Below are positions 10,615-19,420 of a DNA stretch of 64,000 nt, piece after piece. The DNA lies in contig CP091727.1 of NCBI GenBank assembly GCA_022009855.1, positions 3,038,001 through 3,102,000 on the forward strand, given 5' to 3'. The position numbers were made by a program, and so were the translations under genes. The DNA comes from Lentisphaeria bacterium (lineage in GTDB: Bacteria; Verrucomicrobiota; Lentisphaeria; Victivallales; Victivallaceae). Within the stretch, counting starts at the first letter, position 1. Every line of letters starts with the position of its first letter. A model generated the notes under the pieces. It was not told where the DNA came from and made no database searches. It saw nothing but the letters and a program-made list of their open reading frames with translations.

Positions 10615-11681
10615 TTCGATCGATCAACTGCTCCGCAGTCCGGTCAGCTTTCTTGCCGATTCCGGGCCGGAGGAGGATATTGCGCTGAGCAGTCGCATCC
10701 GGCTGGCGCGCAATCTGGCGGGGCGGCCGTTTCCCGCGGCGGCCTCTCTGGAGTCGCGGCAGGAGGTGTGCGAACTGGTCTCGCAGGCGGCGGCCGGGTC
10801 CGGCGTCCTGGGGTGTCCGGATTGCTACCGCTTCGATCCGGCGGAGATGTCGCCGCTCGACCGGGAGATCCTCTTCGAGCGGCGGCTTGCCAGCCGCGAC
10901 TTTCTCGAGCGGGATGGCGGCACCCGGCTGCTGGTTCGCTCCGACGAATCCAGTTCGATCATGATCAACGAGGAGGATCAGCTGCGGATTCAGACGCTGC
11001 GCCCGGGGTTCCAGCTTGACGAGGTGTGGCGGGTGATCAATGAGCTGGATGATGAGTTGAGTTCCAAGCTGGACTACGCGTTTGACGACAAGCTTGGTTA
11101 CCTCACCAGCTGCCCGACCAACGTAGGGACCGGAATGCGTGCGTCGGTGATGCTGCATCTGCCGGGGCTGGTGCTGTCCGGCCAGATCGGGCCGACGATT
11201 CAGGGAGTGTCCAAGCTCAATCTGGCGGTGCGCGGCATCTTCGGCGAGGGGACTGACAATCGCGGCAACCTCTTTCAGGTTTCCAACCAGTCAACGCTCG
11301 GCGAGAGCGAGACGCAGATCATCGAACGGCTCAATACGGTGATCAGCCAGCTGATCGCCCAGGAGAAGATCGCCCGTCAGCAGCTGATTCTGCGTGACCG
11401 GTTTGCGCTGCTCGATCATGTGGGGCGTTCCCTACGGAATTCTCCGGCACGCGTACCGGATCACCACGGAAGAGGCGCTCAATTCGCTCTCCGGTCTCCG
11501 GATCGGCGTCGATCTCGGAATGTTCAATACGGTGGACATCAAGCTGGTGAACGAGCTGTTTCTCGCGATCAATCCGGCCCACCTGCAGAAGCGGGCCGGC
11601 AAGGAGCTTTCCGCGCCGGAACGGGACATCTGCCGCGCGGCGCTCTGCCGGGACAAGCTCAAAGGAATCTCCGCCGTCTGA
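10607..11681 (+). CDS. mcsB: McsB protein arginine kinase, one frame break
   Basis: Guanido-kinase-fold enzyme that phosphorylates arginine residues and marks proteins for ClpCP. Motifs: IALSSRIRLARN (N-terminal), NEEDQLRIQ, the active-site loop CPTNVGTGMRASVMLHLPG, and VRGIFGEGTDN. After repair it is about 358 residues, normal for McsB. The frame breaks near 11433, where removing one C joins DHVGRS to YGILRHAYRITTEEALN. The C-terminal segment GVDLGMFN fits the arginine-phosphate pocket region. Start overlaps mcsA, so the two are probably co-translated. Confidence 0.9.
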
Positions 11682-11698
11682 CGGCCGGGAAATTCAAA

Positions 11699-11732
11699 CG
11701 CTCCGACTCCTCTTTCAGCGGGAGCCGGAGCG
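11699..11732. terminator. Hairpin between convergent mcsB and repeat-protein genes
   Basis: CGCTCCG at 11699-11705 pairs with CGGAGCG at 11726-11732, and an inner CTCC/GGAG pair extends the stem. Position between two converging genes suggests a terminator, but the T-run is poor on either strand. Confidence 0.4.
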
Positions 11733-11761
11733 GCTGTCTTGCGGAAAGTTCCAATTGCGGA

Positions 11762-12426
11762 TCACTGCTTTTTCTTTGCTTCTTCGGCGGCTTTTTTTCG
11801 CTTTGGCGTCGGCAGTTTGCTTATCTTTGCGGGTCTTGTTGATGAGCTGCTTGAGCGCGCCCCGGTTGGAGGCGTAGGGGTAGCGCTTCTGGGCGCTGAG
11901 GAGGATGTTCAACCGTTTGTTGAGATTCTTTTCCTTTTTCGCCCGGTTCATTGCTCCGGTGACAGCGACCGCCTGCTGTGTGGTAATCATCTTGTCCAGC
12001 GCGGCCATATTGGAGGCTTTCGGATATTTTTTTTCTGGCGTTCAGCAGCATGTTGATCCGGTTGTCCAGATTCTTGTTCCGGCGGGCCTGGTTCATCACG
12101 TTGGTCACGGAGCGCGCCTGCTGATCGGCGATTTTCTTCTCTTTGGCCAGCTGCTCCTGACGGGCTTTCCAAAGTTTTTGCTGTTCCGCCTGAAGAGTGT
12201 GAAGTTTCTCCAGTTCCTCCTTCAGGAGTTCGCGGTCTTCCGCAGAGAGCTCCTCTTCGGTCAGACGGCAGCTGCCGTCGCGATGGACGATTTCGATGCC
12301 GCGCCAGGTGATGTCGATCACTTCGACGTCGCGATAACCGCCGAGTCTTTCATATCTCGCCGCAAACAATGAGCTGCTGAACAAGATCAGCACTGCGGCA
12401 ACACCGGAAATGCTTCTGTATCTCAT
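11762..12426 (-). CDS. Secreted protein with two tandem 48-residue repeats, two frame breaks
   Basis: About 221 residues: a signal peptide (MRYRSISGVAAVLILFSSSL, cleavage after FAA), a small beta region YRDVEVIDITWRGIEIVHRD, a charged coiled coil (ELLKEELEKLHTLQAEQQKL), then two copies of a 48-residue unit. The copies are recognisable by VMNQARRNKNLDNRINMLLN and AMNRAKKEKNLNKRLNILLS, each followed by A(R/Q)K(K/R)YP(K/Y)ASN. One extra A near 12033 and another in the A-run near 11795 break the frame; repair gives a lysine-rich end AKKAAEEAKKKQ. I know no family. Helical, possibly wall- or peptidoglycan-associated; that is a guess. Confidence 0.6.
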
Positions 12427-12557
12427 GGTGTTTCCCTGAACTGGAAATGATTTGTCTGTCGTTACGTTCTTATTAATATACGTTTCAAGAGGCTTTTTTG
12501 CAAGAGCTTCACCGGAAGTTGCCTGTCGTTTTGTCGGACAGAGAATTGAATCTTTGT

Positions 12558-12592
12558 TGAACTTTAAAGTTCATTCATTTAAAAAAAGTTCA
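12558..12592. promoter_or_regulatory. Palindrome and half-sites upstream of the LacI gene
   Basis: TGAACTTTAAAGTTCA (12558-12573) is a perfect 16-base palindrome. The half-site AAAGTTCA recurs at 12585-12592, and TGAACTTT recurs at 12657-12664 in the leader, so copies flank the promoter. This suggests self-control by the downstream LacI-family protein. Confidence 0.5.
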
Positions 12593-12611
12593 TTTTTCTT
12601 TCTGAATTCTC

Positions 12612-12640
12612 TTGACATTGCCGGGTAAATCTGGTATAAT
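12612..12640 (+). promoter_or_regulatory. Consensus sigma-70 promoter
   Basis: TTGACA at 12612-12617, a 17-base spacer, and TATAAT at 12635-12640: a perfect consensus 44 bases before the LacI start. Confidence 0.75.
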
Positions 12641-12683
12641 TAAGAGAGATGAACGGTGAACTTTTCAGCTGATGGAAGGAATC

Positions 12684-13771
12684 ATGGCGGATTATTCGAT
12701 ACGTGACATTGCGCGAATGGCCGGCGTGTCGGTGGGGACTGTGAGTCGGATCCTGAACAATGCCGACAACGTCAGCGATGAGATCCGCCGGCGGACGCTC
12801 GACGTGATCCGGCAGGTGAACTACCGGGCCGGTCGGCGCGGCCGGCGGCGGGAACATCTGCCGGAGCGTGTCCCGGCTGGAACAGGTCGCAGAATCCGGA
12901 CGATTGCGATGCTTTCGCCGGGCATGTCTTCCGCGTGGAAGGGGAACGAGTTGTGGACCACGTTCCTTTCCGGCATTGAACGTGCCTGGGGGGAGCGCGG
13001 CGCCCGTCTCGCCATCTACATGGCGGATATGGAGCCGGAGGAGATCGTGTGGGAGATTTCCGCCGGGGCCGACGGTGTGCTCATCAAGACCAATCAGGAG
13101 ATGCCTTCCTACGTTGATGAACTGATTTCCCGGCTTCCCTGCGTGGGATTCGGGGCGATTCCAACCGGTGGAGCATATCCGCAGGTGGTGCTGGACAATC
13201 ACGCCGGCGGCGCGATTGCCACCCGGGAACTTCTTCAGATGGGGCACCGCCGGATCGCCTTTCTGAATCATGAGGCGCTCAACAGCATTTTCATCGCCCG
13301 CTCCAACGGATATATGGAAGTGATGAAGAGCGCCGGGCTGTTTCACGGAGAATATCTTCTGGAACTTCAACTCTCCGAATACCACAGCGTTACTTCTCCG
13401 GAGGCGGCGCCGCCGGATCTTTCCGGTGCTCTCGACCGGCTTCTGGCATTGCCCGAACCGCCGACCGCGGTGGTGGTGGTCAATGACTGGGGGGCGTTCG
13501 GACTGCTGCGCGCCTGCCGGGCGAGGGAGTCCGGGTGCCGGAAGATCTCAGCATCATCGGGATGGATGACTCCGGCAGTTTCCCGACATTGCTGACACCC
13601 ACTCTCAGTTCGATTGCCATGCCGTTCGATCGGGTGGCCTATTTTGCGTCGTGCACGCTCTGCGATCTGATGGACGGGGTCGGGGCACACCAGCGCAACG
13701 TGAATTCGATCGTGCAGATTGCCGGGGAGTTGAAGAAACGCGGCTCGATCTCTCCCCGTCTTGAACCGTGA
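12684..13771 (+). CDS. LacI-family transcription regulator, one frame break
   Basis: The N-terminal helix-turn-helix YSIRDIARMAGVSVGTVSRI is followed by the hinge and a periplasmic-binding-like sugar domain ending in PEDLSIIGMDDSG and LSSIAMPFDRV. The start at 12684 is chosen because GGAAGGA lies just upstream and MADYSIRDIA is the usual first helix; an in-frame ATG four codons earlier overlaps that site. One G is missing near 13520, which separates the last 80 residues; repair reads CRAEGVRVPED. It lies directly before a pseudopilin and GH2 locus, which it probably controls through the palindromes around its own promoter. The sensed sugar is unknown. Confidence 0.85.
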
Positions 13772-13870
13772 TGGATGATCTCTCTCTGCGCGTCAGAGCG
13801 GAAGAACAAAGAAAAAAGCAGATGTCATGTTGAAACAACGGACCGAAGATATGTCAAAATGGAGGTGGAC

Positions 13871-14239
13871 ATGAGAAGAAGATTGTTTACTTTAATAGAA
13901 CTTTTAGTAGTTATTGCGATCATCGCCATTTTGGCCGCGATGCTGCTGCCGGCGTTGAACCGGGCGCGGGAGTCGGCGCGGCAGGCCAATTGCCTGAGCA
14001 ACATGAAGCAGATCGGGGTCATTGACCAGAGCTATGCGCAGGATAACAATGATTATCTGACTCCGGCGATCTATATACGGGATGGAGAAGAAAGTATTGT
14101 TAAAACCTGGTATCGCAACAACTATCTCCCGGTCGGGAACTTCAAGATCGTGCGTTGTCCCTCCACACAGCAGTTCGAAATTCGAGGTGCCGGCCAGAGC
14201 TGGACTGCGATCAACGGAGATGGTATGATAAATAGCTGA
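13871..14239 (+). pseudogene. Pseudopilin, 5' part, interrupted by IS110 element
   Basis: The start MRRRLFTLIELLVVIAIIAI has the prepilin peptidase site before F and the hydrophobic helix, then LPALNRARESARQANCLSNM and a globular part with Y..D..Y and RCPSTQQF. GGAGG lies about 5 bases before the ATG. The frame ends at 14239, well before the usual length of the seven copies in this window (about 230-250 residues). The rest of the gene is found beyond the transposase, around 15.5-15.97 kb. Phrases like TYTYGSGQVAD at about 14282-14314 may still be pilin sequence, so the left edge of the insertion is between about 14235 and 14320. Confidence 0.75.
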
Positions 14240-14465
14240 CGTTCGCGGTTTCTGCTTGCGGCGTGTAATTTATGGCGATTAACTTACACGTATGGAAGCG
14301 GACAGGTTGCAGACTGAATATTTATTTGAGGCGCCTCCGAGAAGAGGATGACCCCGGAAAGGAGATTAGTCAGATCTGCAAACCAGAGCGCCACCGTAGA
14401 GAGCGATGTTAATTCGACTACTCTGTATAGGAGGATGGTGAGGCCGTGACAGCAGTTCCGCTTCG
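14240..14465 (+). ncRNA. Candidate bridge RNA region of the IS110 element
   Basis: IS110-group elements encode a structured bridge RNA of roughly 180 bases in the non-coding end upstream of the transposase. This stretch has the right place and size and has short self-complementary pieces such as GAGGCGCCTC (about 14329) and CAGATCTG (about 14372). I could not assign target- or donor-binding loops, so this rests on family knowledge and position. Confidence 0.3.
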
Positions 14466-14482
14466 ATTCGTGAAAAACGAAT
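14466..14482 (+). promoter_or_regulatory. Small hairpin before the transposase ribosome site
   Basis: ATTCGT-GAAAA-ACGAAT forms a six-pair stem ending just before GGAGG of the transposase gene. It could be the 3' boundary of the upstream RNA or could tune translation. Confidence 0.4.
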
Positions 14483-14493
14483 GGAGGCTGACG

Positions 14494-15723
14494 ATGATGA
14501 CAAGTTTTGTGGGAGTGGATTTGCACCGGAACAACTTCACGTATTGTATCCGGGAAAACGGCGAGGAGAAGAAAATCGGCAAGTGCGAAATCAGTGAGTT
14601 GAAAGGTTTTGCTTCACTGCTCGGAAAGGATACTGCCATGGCGGTGGAAGCGACCGGCAACACATTTATGTTTTGCCGGTTCCTGAAAGCTCATGTGGGA
14701 CGGCTCGTCGTAGTAAATCCCTCACAGTTCAAAGTGATCAGCACGTCCACGAAAAAGACGGACAAGCATGACGCGAAAATATTGGCGGAGTTTCTGGAAA
14801 AGGATATGCTTCCGGAGGTAAGAATGAAAGACGATTTACAAGCGAAGATTTCAAGTTTGACGCAGACCAGGGAAAAGCTGGTTCAGTTGCGTACCGTCTT
14901 GAAAAACAAAGTCAATAATCTGCTGGCTGCCAATTTCATCGTTTTGAAGCGGGAGGAGTTGTCCACGGAGACCGGGCTTCGGAAAGCTTTGAGCTTTCAC
15001 TTTGACCCAATCACCGATACGGAACTGTTCGTGGTCGTCGAACAAATTCGCAGCTTGAATCAAAGCATTGAAAAATTGGATAAGACGATTGAGGATCATG
15101 GCAGTAAGATGGACGGCTTCAAGAATCTGAAATCCATTAAAGGAATCGGTTCGAAAGGGGCGGCAACTCTGCTCTCGACAATCGGCAATATCCATGACTT
15201 CCGTTCTTCGAAACAGCTTGCGGCTTATATCGGAATCGTCCCGAGAGTAAGTAATTCAAATGATACGGTCTGTCATGGACGAATCACGAAGAACGGCAGC
15301 AAAATTGCACGAACCACATTGGTTCAATGTGCGCTGATCGCAAAACGATACAGCCCGTATCTCCATGCCTTTCATGAATCGGTTAAAAGTCGGCGGGGTG
15401 GAGCGAAAGCCAATATCGCCTTGGCTCGCAAATTCCTCGATATCGTGTATCGAACATTAAAAAACAACTGGATGTTTGAGGATTTTACTCAATTCAAACT
15501 CGTAAAAATTGAGTTTTTCCCGGCATCGAAGTGGAATTTTATCATAGGAGAATATTATGGACAGACACTGCTGCCGAATCTTTTCGTGCATCCCAATGCC
15601 GATTCCTCTAAAATGGAAAAATATGTGACGGACTACAACCTTATGGAGATGCCTTTTCCCGAAAGTTACGCGGTTCCGTTCGCCCAGCAGGACTTTTTCA
15701 ATTGCGGAATACTATTGTCTTGA
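14494..15723 (+). CDS. IS110-family transposase, reading on into pilin sequence
   Basis: DEDD recombinase guided by bridge RNA. RuvC-like residues: D in FVGVDLHRN, E in AMAVEATGN, and the DxxxD pair in KTDKHDAK. The C-terminal Tnp2 domain carries LKSIKGIGSKGAATLL, LAAYIGIVPR and GRITKNGSKIARTT with the candidate serine. ATG at 14494 or 14497; GGAGG is 5-8 bases upstream. Family proteins usually end near NNWMFEDFTQFKLVK, at about 15511. Here no stop follows, and about 70 further codons (ASKWNFIIGEYYGQ to FFNCGILLS) run to 15723 through what I take to be host pilin DNA, giving a chimaeric tail. The frame itself is unbroken, unlike most genes around it. Confidence 0.85.
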   Translation: MMTSFVGVDLHRNNFTYCIRENGEEKKIGKCEISELKGFASLLGKDTAMAVEATGNTFMFCRFLKAHVGRLVVVNPSQFKVISTSTKKTDKHDAKILAEFLEKDMLPEVRMKDDLQAKISSLTQTREKLVQLRTVLKNKVNNLLAANFIVLKREELSTETGLRKALSFHFDPITDTELFVVVEQIRSLNQSIEKLDKTIEDHGSKMDGFKNLKSIKGIGSKGAATLLSTIGNIHDFRSSKQLAAYIGIVPRVSNSNDTVCHGRITKNGSKIARTTLVQCALIAKRYSPYLHAFHESVKSRRGGAKANIALARKFLDIVYRTLKNNWMFEDFTQFKLVKIEFFPASKWNFIIGEYYGQTLLPNLFVHPNADSSKMEKYVTDYNLMEMPFPESYAVPFAQQDFFNCGILLS

Positions 15724-15970
15724 CTCTGGATGGGGCGCAGACAAGGGGAAGGTGGTCGCCTGGCACGGTATTATGGAAGCTCATGGAACAGACGCGTTTT
15801 TGGCATTGAATACCGAATCGCAGGGAAATCATATGGCGCGTTACAAATCGGTCCTCTTCGTTGGCGGAAATGCCTCCAAGGTTGCGCTGGTTCCCGAGCG
15901 GAGGATGATCAACAAAAAAAGAGTTCTGGGGAACGAAAGGCGATATTTGATTTTAATCGGATACGGATGA
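15512..15970 (+). pseudogene. Pseudopilin, 3' part, after the IS110 element
   Basis: The frame that ends at 15970 (DKGKVVAWHGIMEAHG, then NHMARYKSVLFVGGNASKV) matches the end pattern of the other pseudopilins here (H, 3-5 residues, N, then hydrophobics and a G-x-V or similar). Its upstream part, read in the same frame as the transposase tail, joins it if one A is removed near 15707 (FFNCGYYCLDSGWG). It ends only 7 bases before the GH2 start, as in the other six pilin-enzyme pairs. Assignment of the stretch 15512-15700 to pilin rather than to the element is inference. Confidence 0.55.
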
Positions 15971-15977
15971 GGTTTTT

Positions 15978-18664
15978 ATGAAAGCAAACTGGACAATTTT
16001 CATGACGATGGGGCTCTGTGCCGCGGTGTCCGCAACGCAGATCGGGAATCCGGAGAAGTATACCTTCCGCGCTTCGGACAACGGCAGTGATGTGAAGGCG
16101 TTTGTCCCCGCGGTGGGAAAGGATCAGGTCCTCACCTGCAACTTCACTGATCAGTCGGACGCGGACAACTACATGTTTGTCGACTTCGGTAGTTTCCCGC
16201 TCGCCGAATACCTGCCGGGCGGCTATCTCGAGGTCGATTCCGAGATCGATAACCCGATTCTGCGCATGAGCCTCTGCGTGGCCGATCCGGCGCGCTTCTG
16301 GCCGACCCGGGTGGTGCTCAACGGCGAAATGCCGCTCAAGGCCGGGCGCAGTAAGGTCCGTTTCTACCTGGATGAACTGCCCGACAAGGCGAAGGACAAT
16401 CCGAAATATCACCTCTTTCTCTTCCTGCACGACATGGGCGGAAAATCCCGGGGAAGGCGACGCTCCGCGTGTTCAACACCCGGTTTGTGAAGAGCGCTCC
16501 GGGGTGGGAAAAGGAGAAGAGCGACGCCTACCGCGCGCAGTACAACTGGCGGAAGTTCCCGGAACTCGGGAAATATTACCGCGGCAAATACGACCGGCTC
16601 GTCCCCGCCGCGGCGGTGACCGGCAATCCTTTTGTCGAAACCATTTCGCTCAACGGTGAGTTCGACAAGAGCTTCGTCGGAGATCTGACCTGGAATTATG
16701 GACGGCTGCTCAACGATACCCCCCGCCCGCCCCGGTTCGCCTCTGGCGAGGGCGAAAAAGGTGCAGGTCCCGGAGCCGGAAACCCCTGATCAGCCCGGCG
16801 GCCACTACTGGTACAAACGCGATTTCGATCTGCGGAAACCGGCTTCCGGCCGGGTCTATCTGCAGATCGAAGATCTGGCGGATACGGCGGAACTTTATAT
16901 CAACGGCGAACGGGCCGGCACGCTCACCTGCGCCCGGCGCCGCAATGACTGGATCCTCACCAACAGCTCCCGGCAGACGCACCTCTGGGGAAACCAGCGC
17001 GTGAGATGATGAAGTTTCAGCACTTTGAACGGTGCGGCATCGCGTTTCCTTTCGACGAAAAGGCGATTCCCGACGAGGATGTGCTGCTGCTGCCGATCCT
17101 GACCGGGAAATATCCGTGGAACTACGTCTACGACATCACCGATCTGGTGAAGGCGGGACGCAACACTCTGGCGGTCCGTCTCTACAACAATCCGGTGCGC
17201 GGCTACTGGATCTTCCGCAACGGAGAGGCGCGCCATCACAAGGGCGTGGCCGGAATTTTCGGCGACGTCAACCTCTATGTGGAACCGGCCTCGGCGTTTC
17301 TCGCCCTGAATCCGGTCGCCGCCGGGAAGGTGGCTGAAGACGGTACCGTGGTGCGGACCATCTCCGGCAAGGTGCGGCCCGGCACGGCGGCGGTCTCCGC
17401 GGACGGGCACGGCCTCCGTGGAGACGCGCTTCCGGACAGCGAGGGAAATTTCTCCATTCCGCTGACGCTGCCGGCGAATTTCGACCGCTACCGCTTCTCG
17501 GTGAACGCGAAGGACAAAGAGGGGCGGGTGTTTGACGCGCAGAATGTCGAATTCAACGGTTCGGTGATCGAGTTCCGCAACGACAAGCTGTTCGTCAACG
17601 GCGATCCCTTCCTGATCCGCGGTGTCAACGGCGACCTCGGCATCGAGTGGGAGAACGACCGGACCCAGACCCGCCGCCGCTGGCTGAACCGTCTGACGTT
17701 CTTCAAGAACCTCGGCTTCAACGCTCTCCGTCTGGAGGGATGCACGGCCGAACAGATCGACGATGCCCTGCAGGCCGGAATCATGGTCGTGCCGGTCTAC
17801 GCCTCCGGCTCCTGCAACACCACCGAGGTGGCGCTGGGGAATCTGGACAAGCCGGATTTCCAGTTCATCACCGATCCGCACGAGGAGATGGCGCGTCAGC
17901 TGAATCACTGCCCGAACATCCTCTTCTGGAACTCCGGCAACGAGAACCATCCCACTGCCGGTTACAATGACAAGGTGCTGATGGATCGCTATCTTGCCGT
18001 TGCCCGCGAACGGCTGCGCGGCGCCGACCCCGACCGGCGTCCGGTTACCTACGCCAATCTGGACACCTTCGGCAACTTCTGGTTCTTCACCGCCGGGCAG
18101 GATGTGCTCGGGTACAACAGCTACCAGTTCATTCCGGAATTCAAGACGCTTGCCGCCAACATCTACCAGCGCACGAAAATGCCGATCGTCTTCTGCGAGT
18201 GGGGATTTACGGAAAATCAGACCAAGGGAACCCGCTACCGCAACGAGAATGTGGAAAAGTGGGAACGAGAGATGCGGGAGAAACTCTCCCTGATGCGGCA
18301 GTGCCCCGGCGTGGTCGGCGGTTTCCTTTTTCCGCACCACGGCGAACTTGAAGATGTCCGCGGCCGCGAGTTTCTGCAGGAGATCATGGCGCCGTTCAAG
18401 CTCACCCGCGAGAACGATTCAATCAAGTTTGAAAATCAGGACGTCGCGCCGTTGCGCAAGGTGAGTCTGCTGCTGGTCTCGCCCGACAACGTCATCAGCT
18501 CCGAGTGGGCCGATGAGCTCAAACCGGGCCGTTCGCTGCGGGTCGCCTTCCCGACGGATGCGAAGAAGAACGACGCTCTGCGGCTGGAGATCCGCTTCGA
18601 GACGCATCGCGGGCTGAACCACAGTTACACCAAAATGGTGAACCGGATTCCGGGCAACCGATAA
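15978..18664 (+). CDS. Secreted GH2-like glycoside hydrolase, three frame breaks
   Basis: About 895 residues after repair, with signal peptide MKANWTIFMTMGLCAAVSA. Domains in order: an N-terminal module of 180 residues, a GH2 sugar-binding jelly roll (HYWYKRDFDLRKP, LADTAELYINGERAG), an immunoglobulin-like domain, and a TIM barrel starting NDKLFVNGDPFLIRGVNGD. Catalytic candidates: acid/base E in FWNSGNENHP and nucleophile E in VFCEWGF. Breaks: one A missing near 16444, one C extra near 16720, one G missing near 16988. It follows the split pseudopilin by 7 bases and leads two further secreted or cytosolic genes. The substrate is not evident; beta-galactosidase, beta-glucuronidase or beta-mannosidase are possible. 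Confidence 0.8.
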
Positions 18665-18680
18665 GAGAAAGGGTAAATCA

Positions 18681-19406
18681 ATGAAACAGTTCTGTATTCT
18701 GCTGGCGTTTTGCGCCGTCGTCGGCGCGGCGGCCGGGGAGTTCTACCGGCTCGACCTGAACAAACTTGAACCCGGCACCGTGCTGGTGCAAACCGACGCC
18801 GCGGGAAGATGCGTGCACTCCGCCCGACCTGGGGCATGTGGCCGCGCACGCCGGATTCGGTCGGCGCGAAGGTAATCGAGCGCGACGGCGCAAAAAGTGC
18901 TGGAAATTGAAAAGGGATTTCAGGTCAATGCCGGCGAATGGAATGCCGGTGTGAGCGATGCTCAGCAGAGCGTCGCCTACTGCCGTGTCACGTTTCTGCT
19001 GCCGGAACTCTCCGGCAAGGGGCTGGCGGGCACGCTCCGGCTGCAGCAGGTCAACAACTGTACCGCTGCGTTCATCGGCTTCGAACCGAAAGGGGAGATG
19101 TTCGATGTGCTGGTCAGCAACGGAGACGGCAACGGCAAGGTGGTCTGGCAGAAGATCGGCCGGGTCGAACCGAACAAATGGTTCACCGTCGACATTAAAA
19201 TGGATTTCAACGGCAAAACCTGCGACGTCGCGCTCGACGGCGGCGAATGGCAGACCGGAAAGAAGTTCCGTCACGCGTCGAGCTGGGAGGGCACGATGTG
19301 GGCGCGGGGATTGAACGTGCGCGACTACCGCTATGACATCGAAGCAGGCAAGAGCCCGGTACTGGTGCGTGATATCGTCTTCAGCTCCGACCCGATCGGC
19401 AGATAG
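18681..19406 (+). CDS. Secreted beta-sandwich protein of unknown function, two frame breaks
   Basis: About 241 residues: signal peptide MKQFCILLAFCAVVGAAAG, then a beta-rich domain (CRVTFLLPELSGKGLAGTL, NKWFTVDIKMDFNGKTCDVA) that looks like a concanavalin A/LamG-type jelly roll of the kind often attached to carbohydrate enzymes. Breaks at about 18806 (one G missing) and 18893 (one A extra). It starts 16 bases after the GH2 stop, so it is in the same operon. Possible roles are carbohydrate binding or DUF1080-like hydrolysis; I cannot choose. Confidence 0.6.
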
Positions 19407-19420
19407 GAGGTGAGGTTTCG

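Larger units (their letters stand above)
14240..15520 (+). mobile_element. IS110-family insertion element (ends approximate)
   Basis: A DEDD transposase with about 250 non-coding bases before it sits inside a pseudopilin gene. Base composition is visibly lower in GC than the flanking genes. I see no terminal inverted repeats or target duplication, as expected for IS110. Both ends are estimates: the left one from the loss of pilin frame, the right one from where the transposase family normally ends. Confidence 0.75.

Noticed and set aside
14240..15723. Terminal inverted repeats or target duplication for the insertion element
   Set aside because: None found by eye; IS110-type elements usually lack them, so their absence is not evidence against the element.
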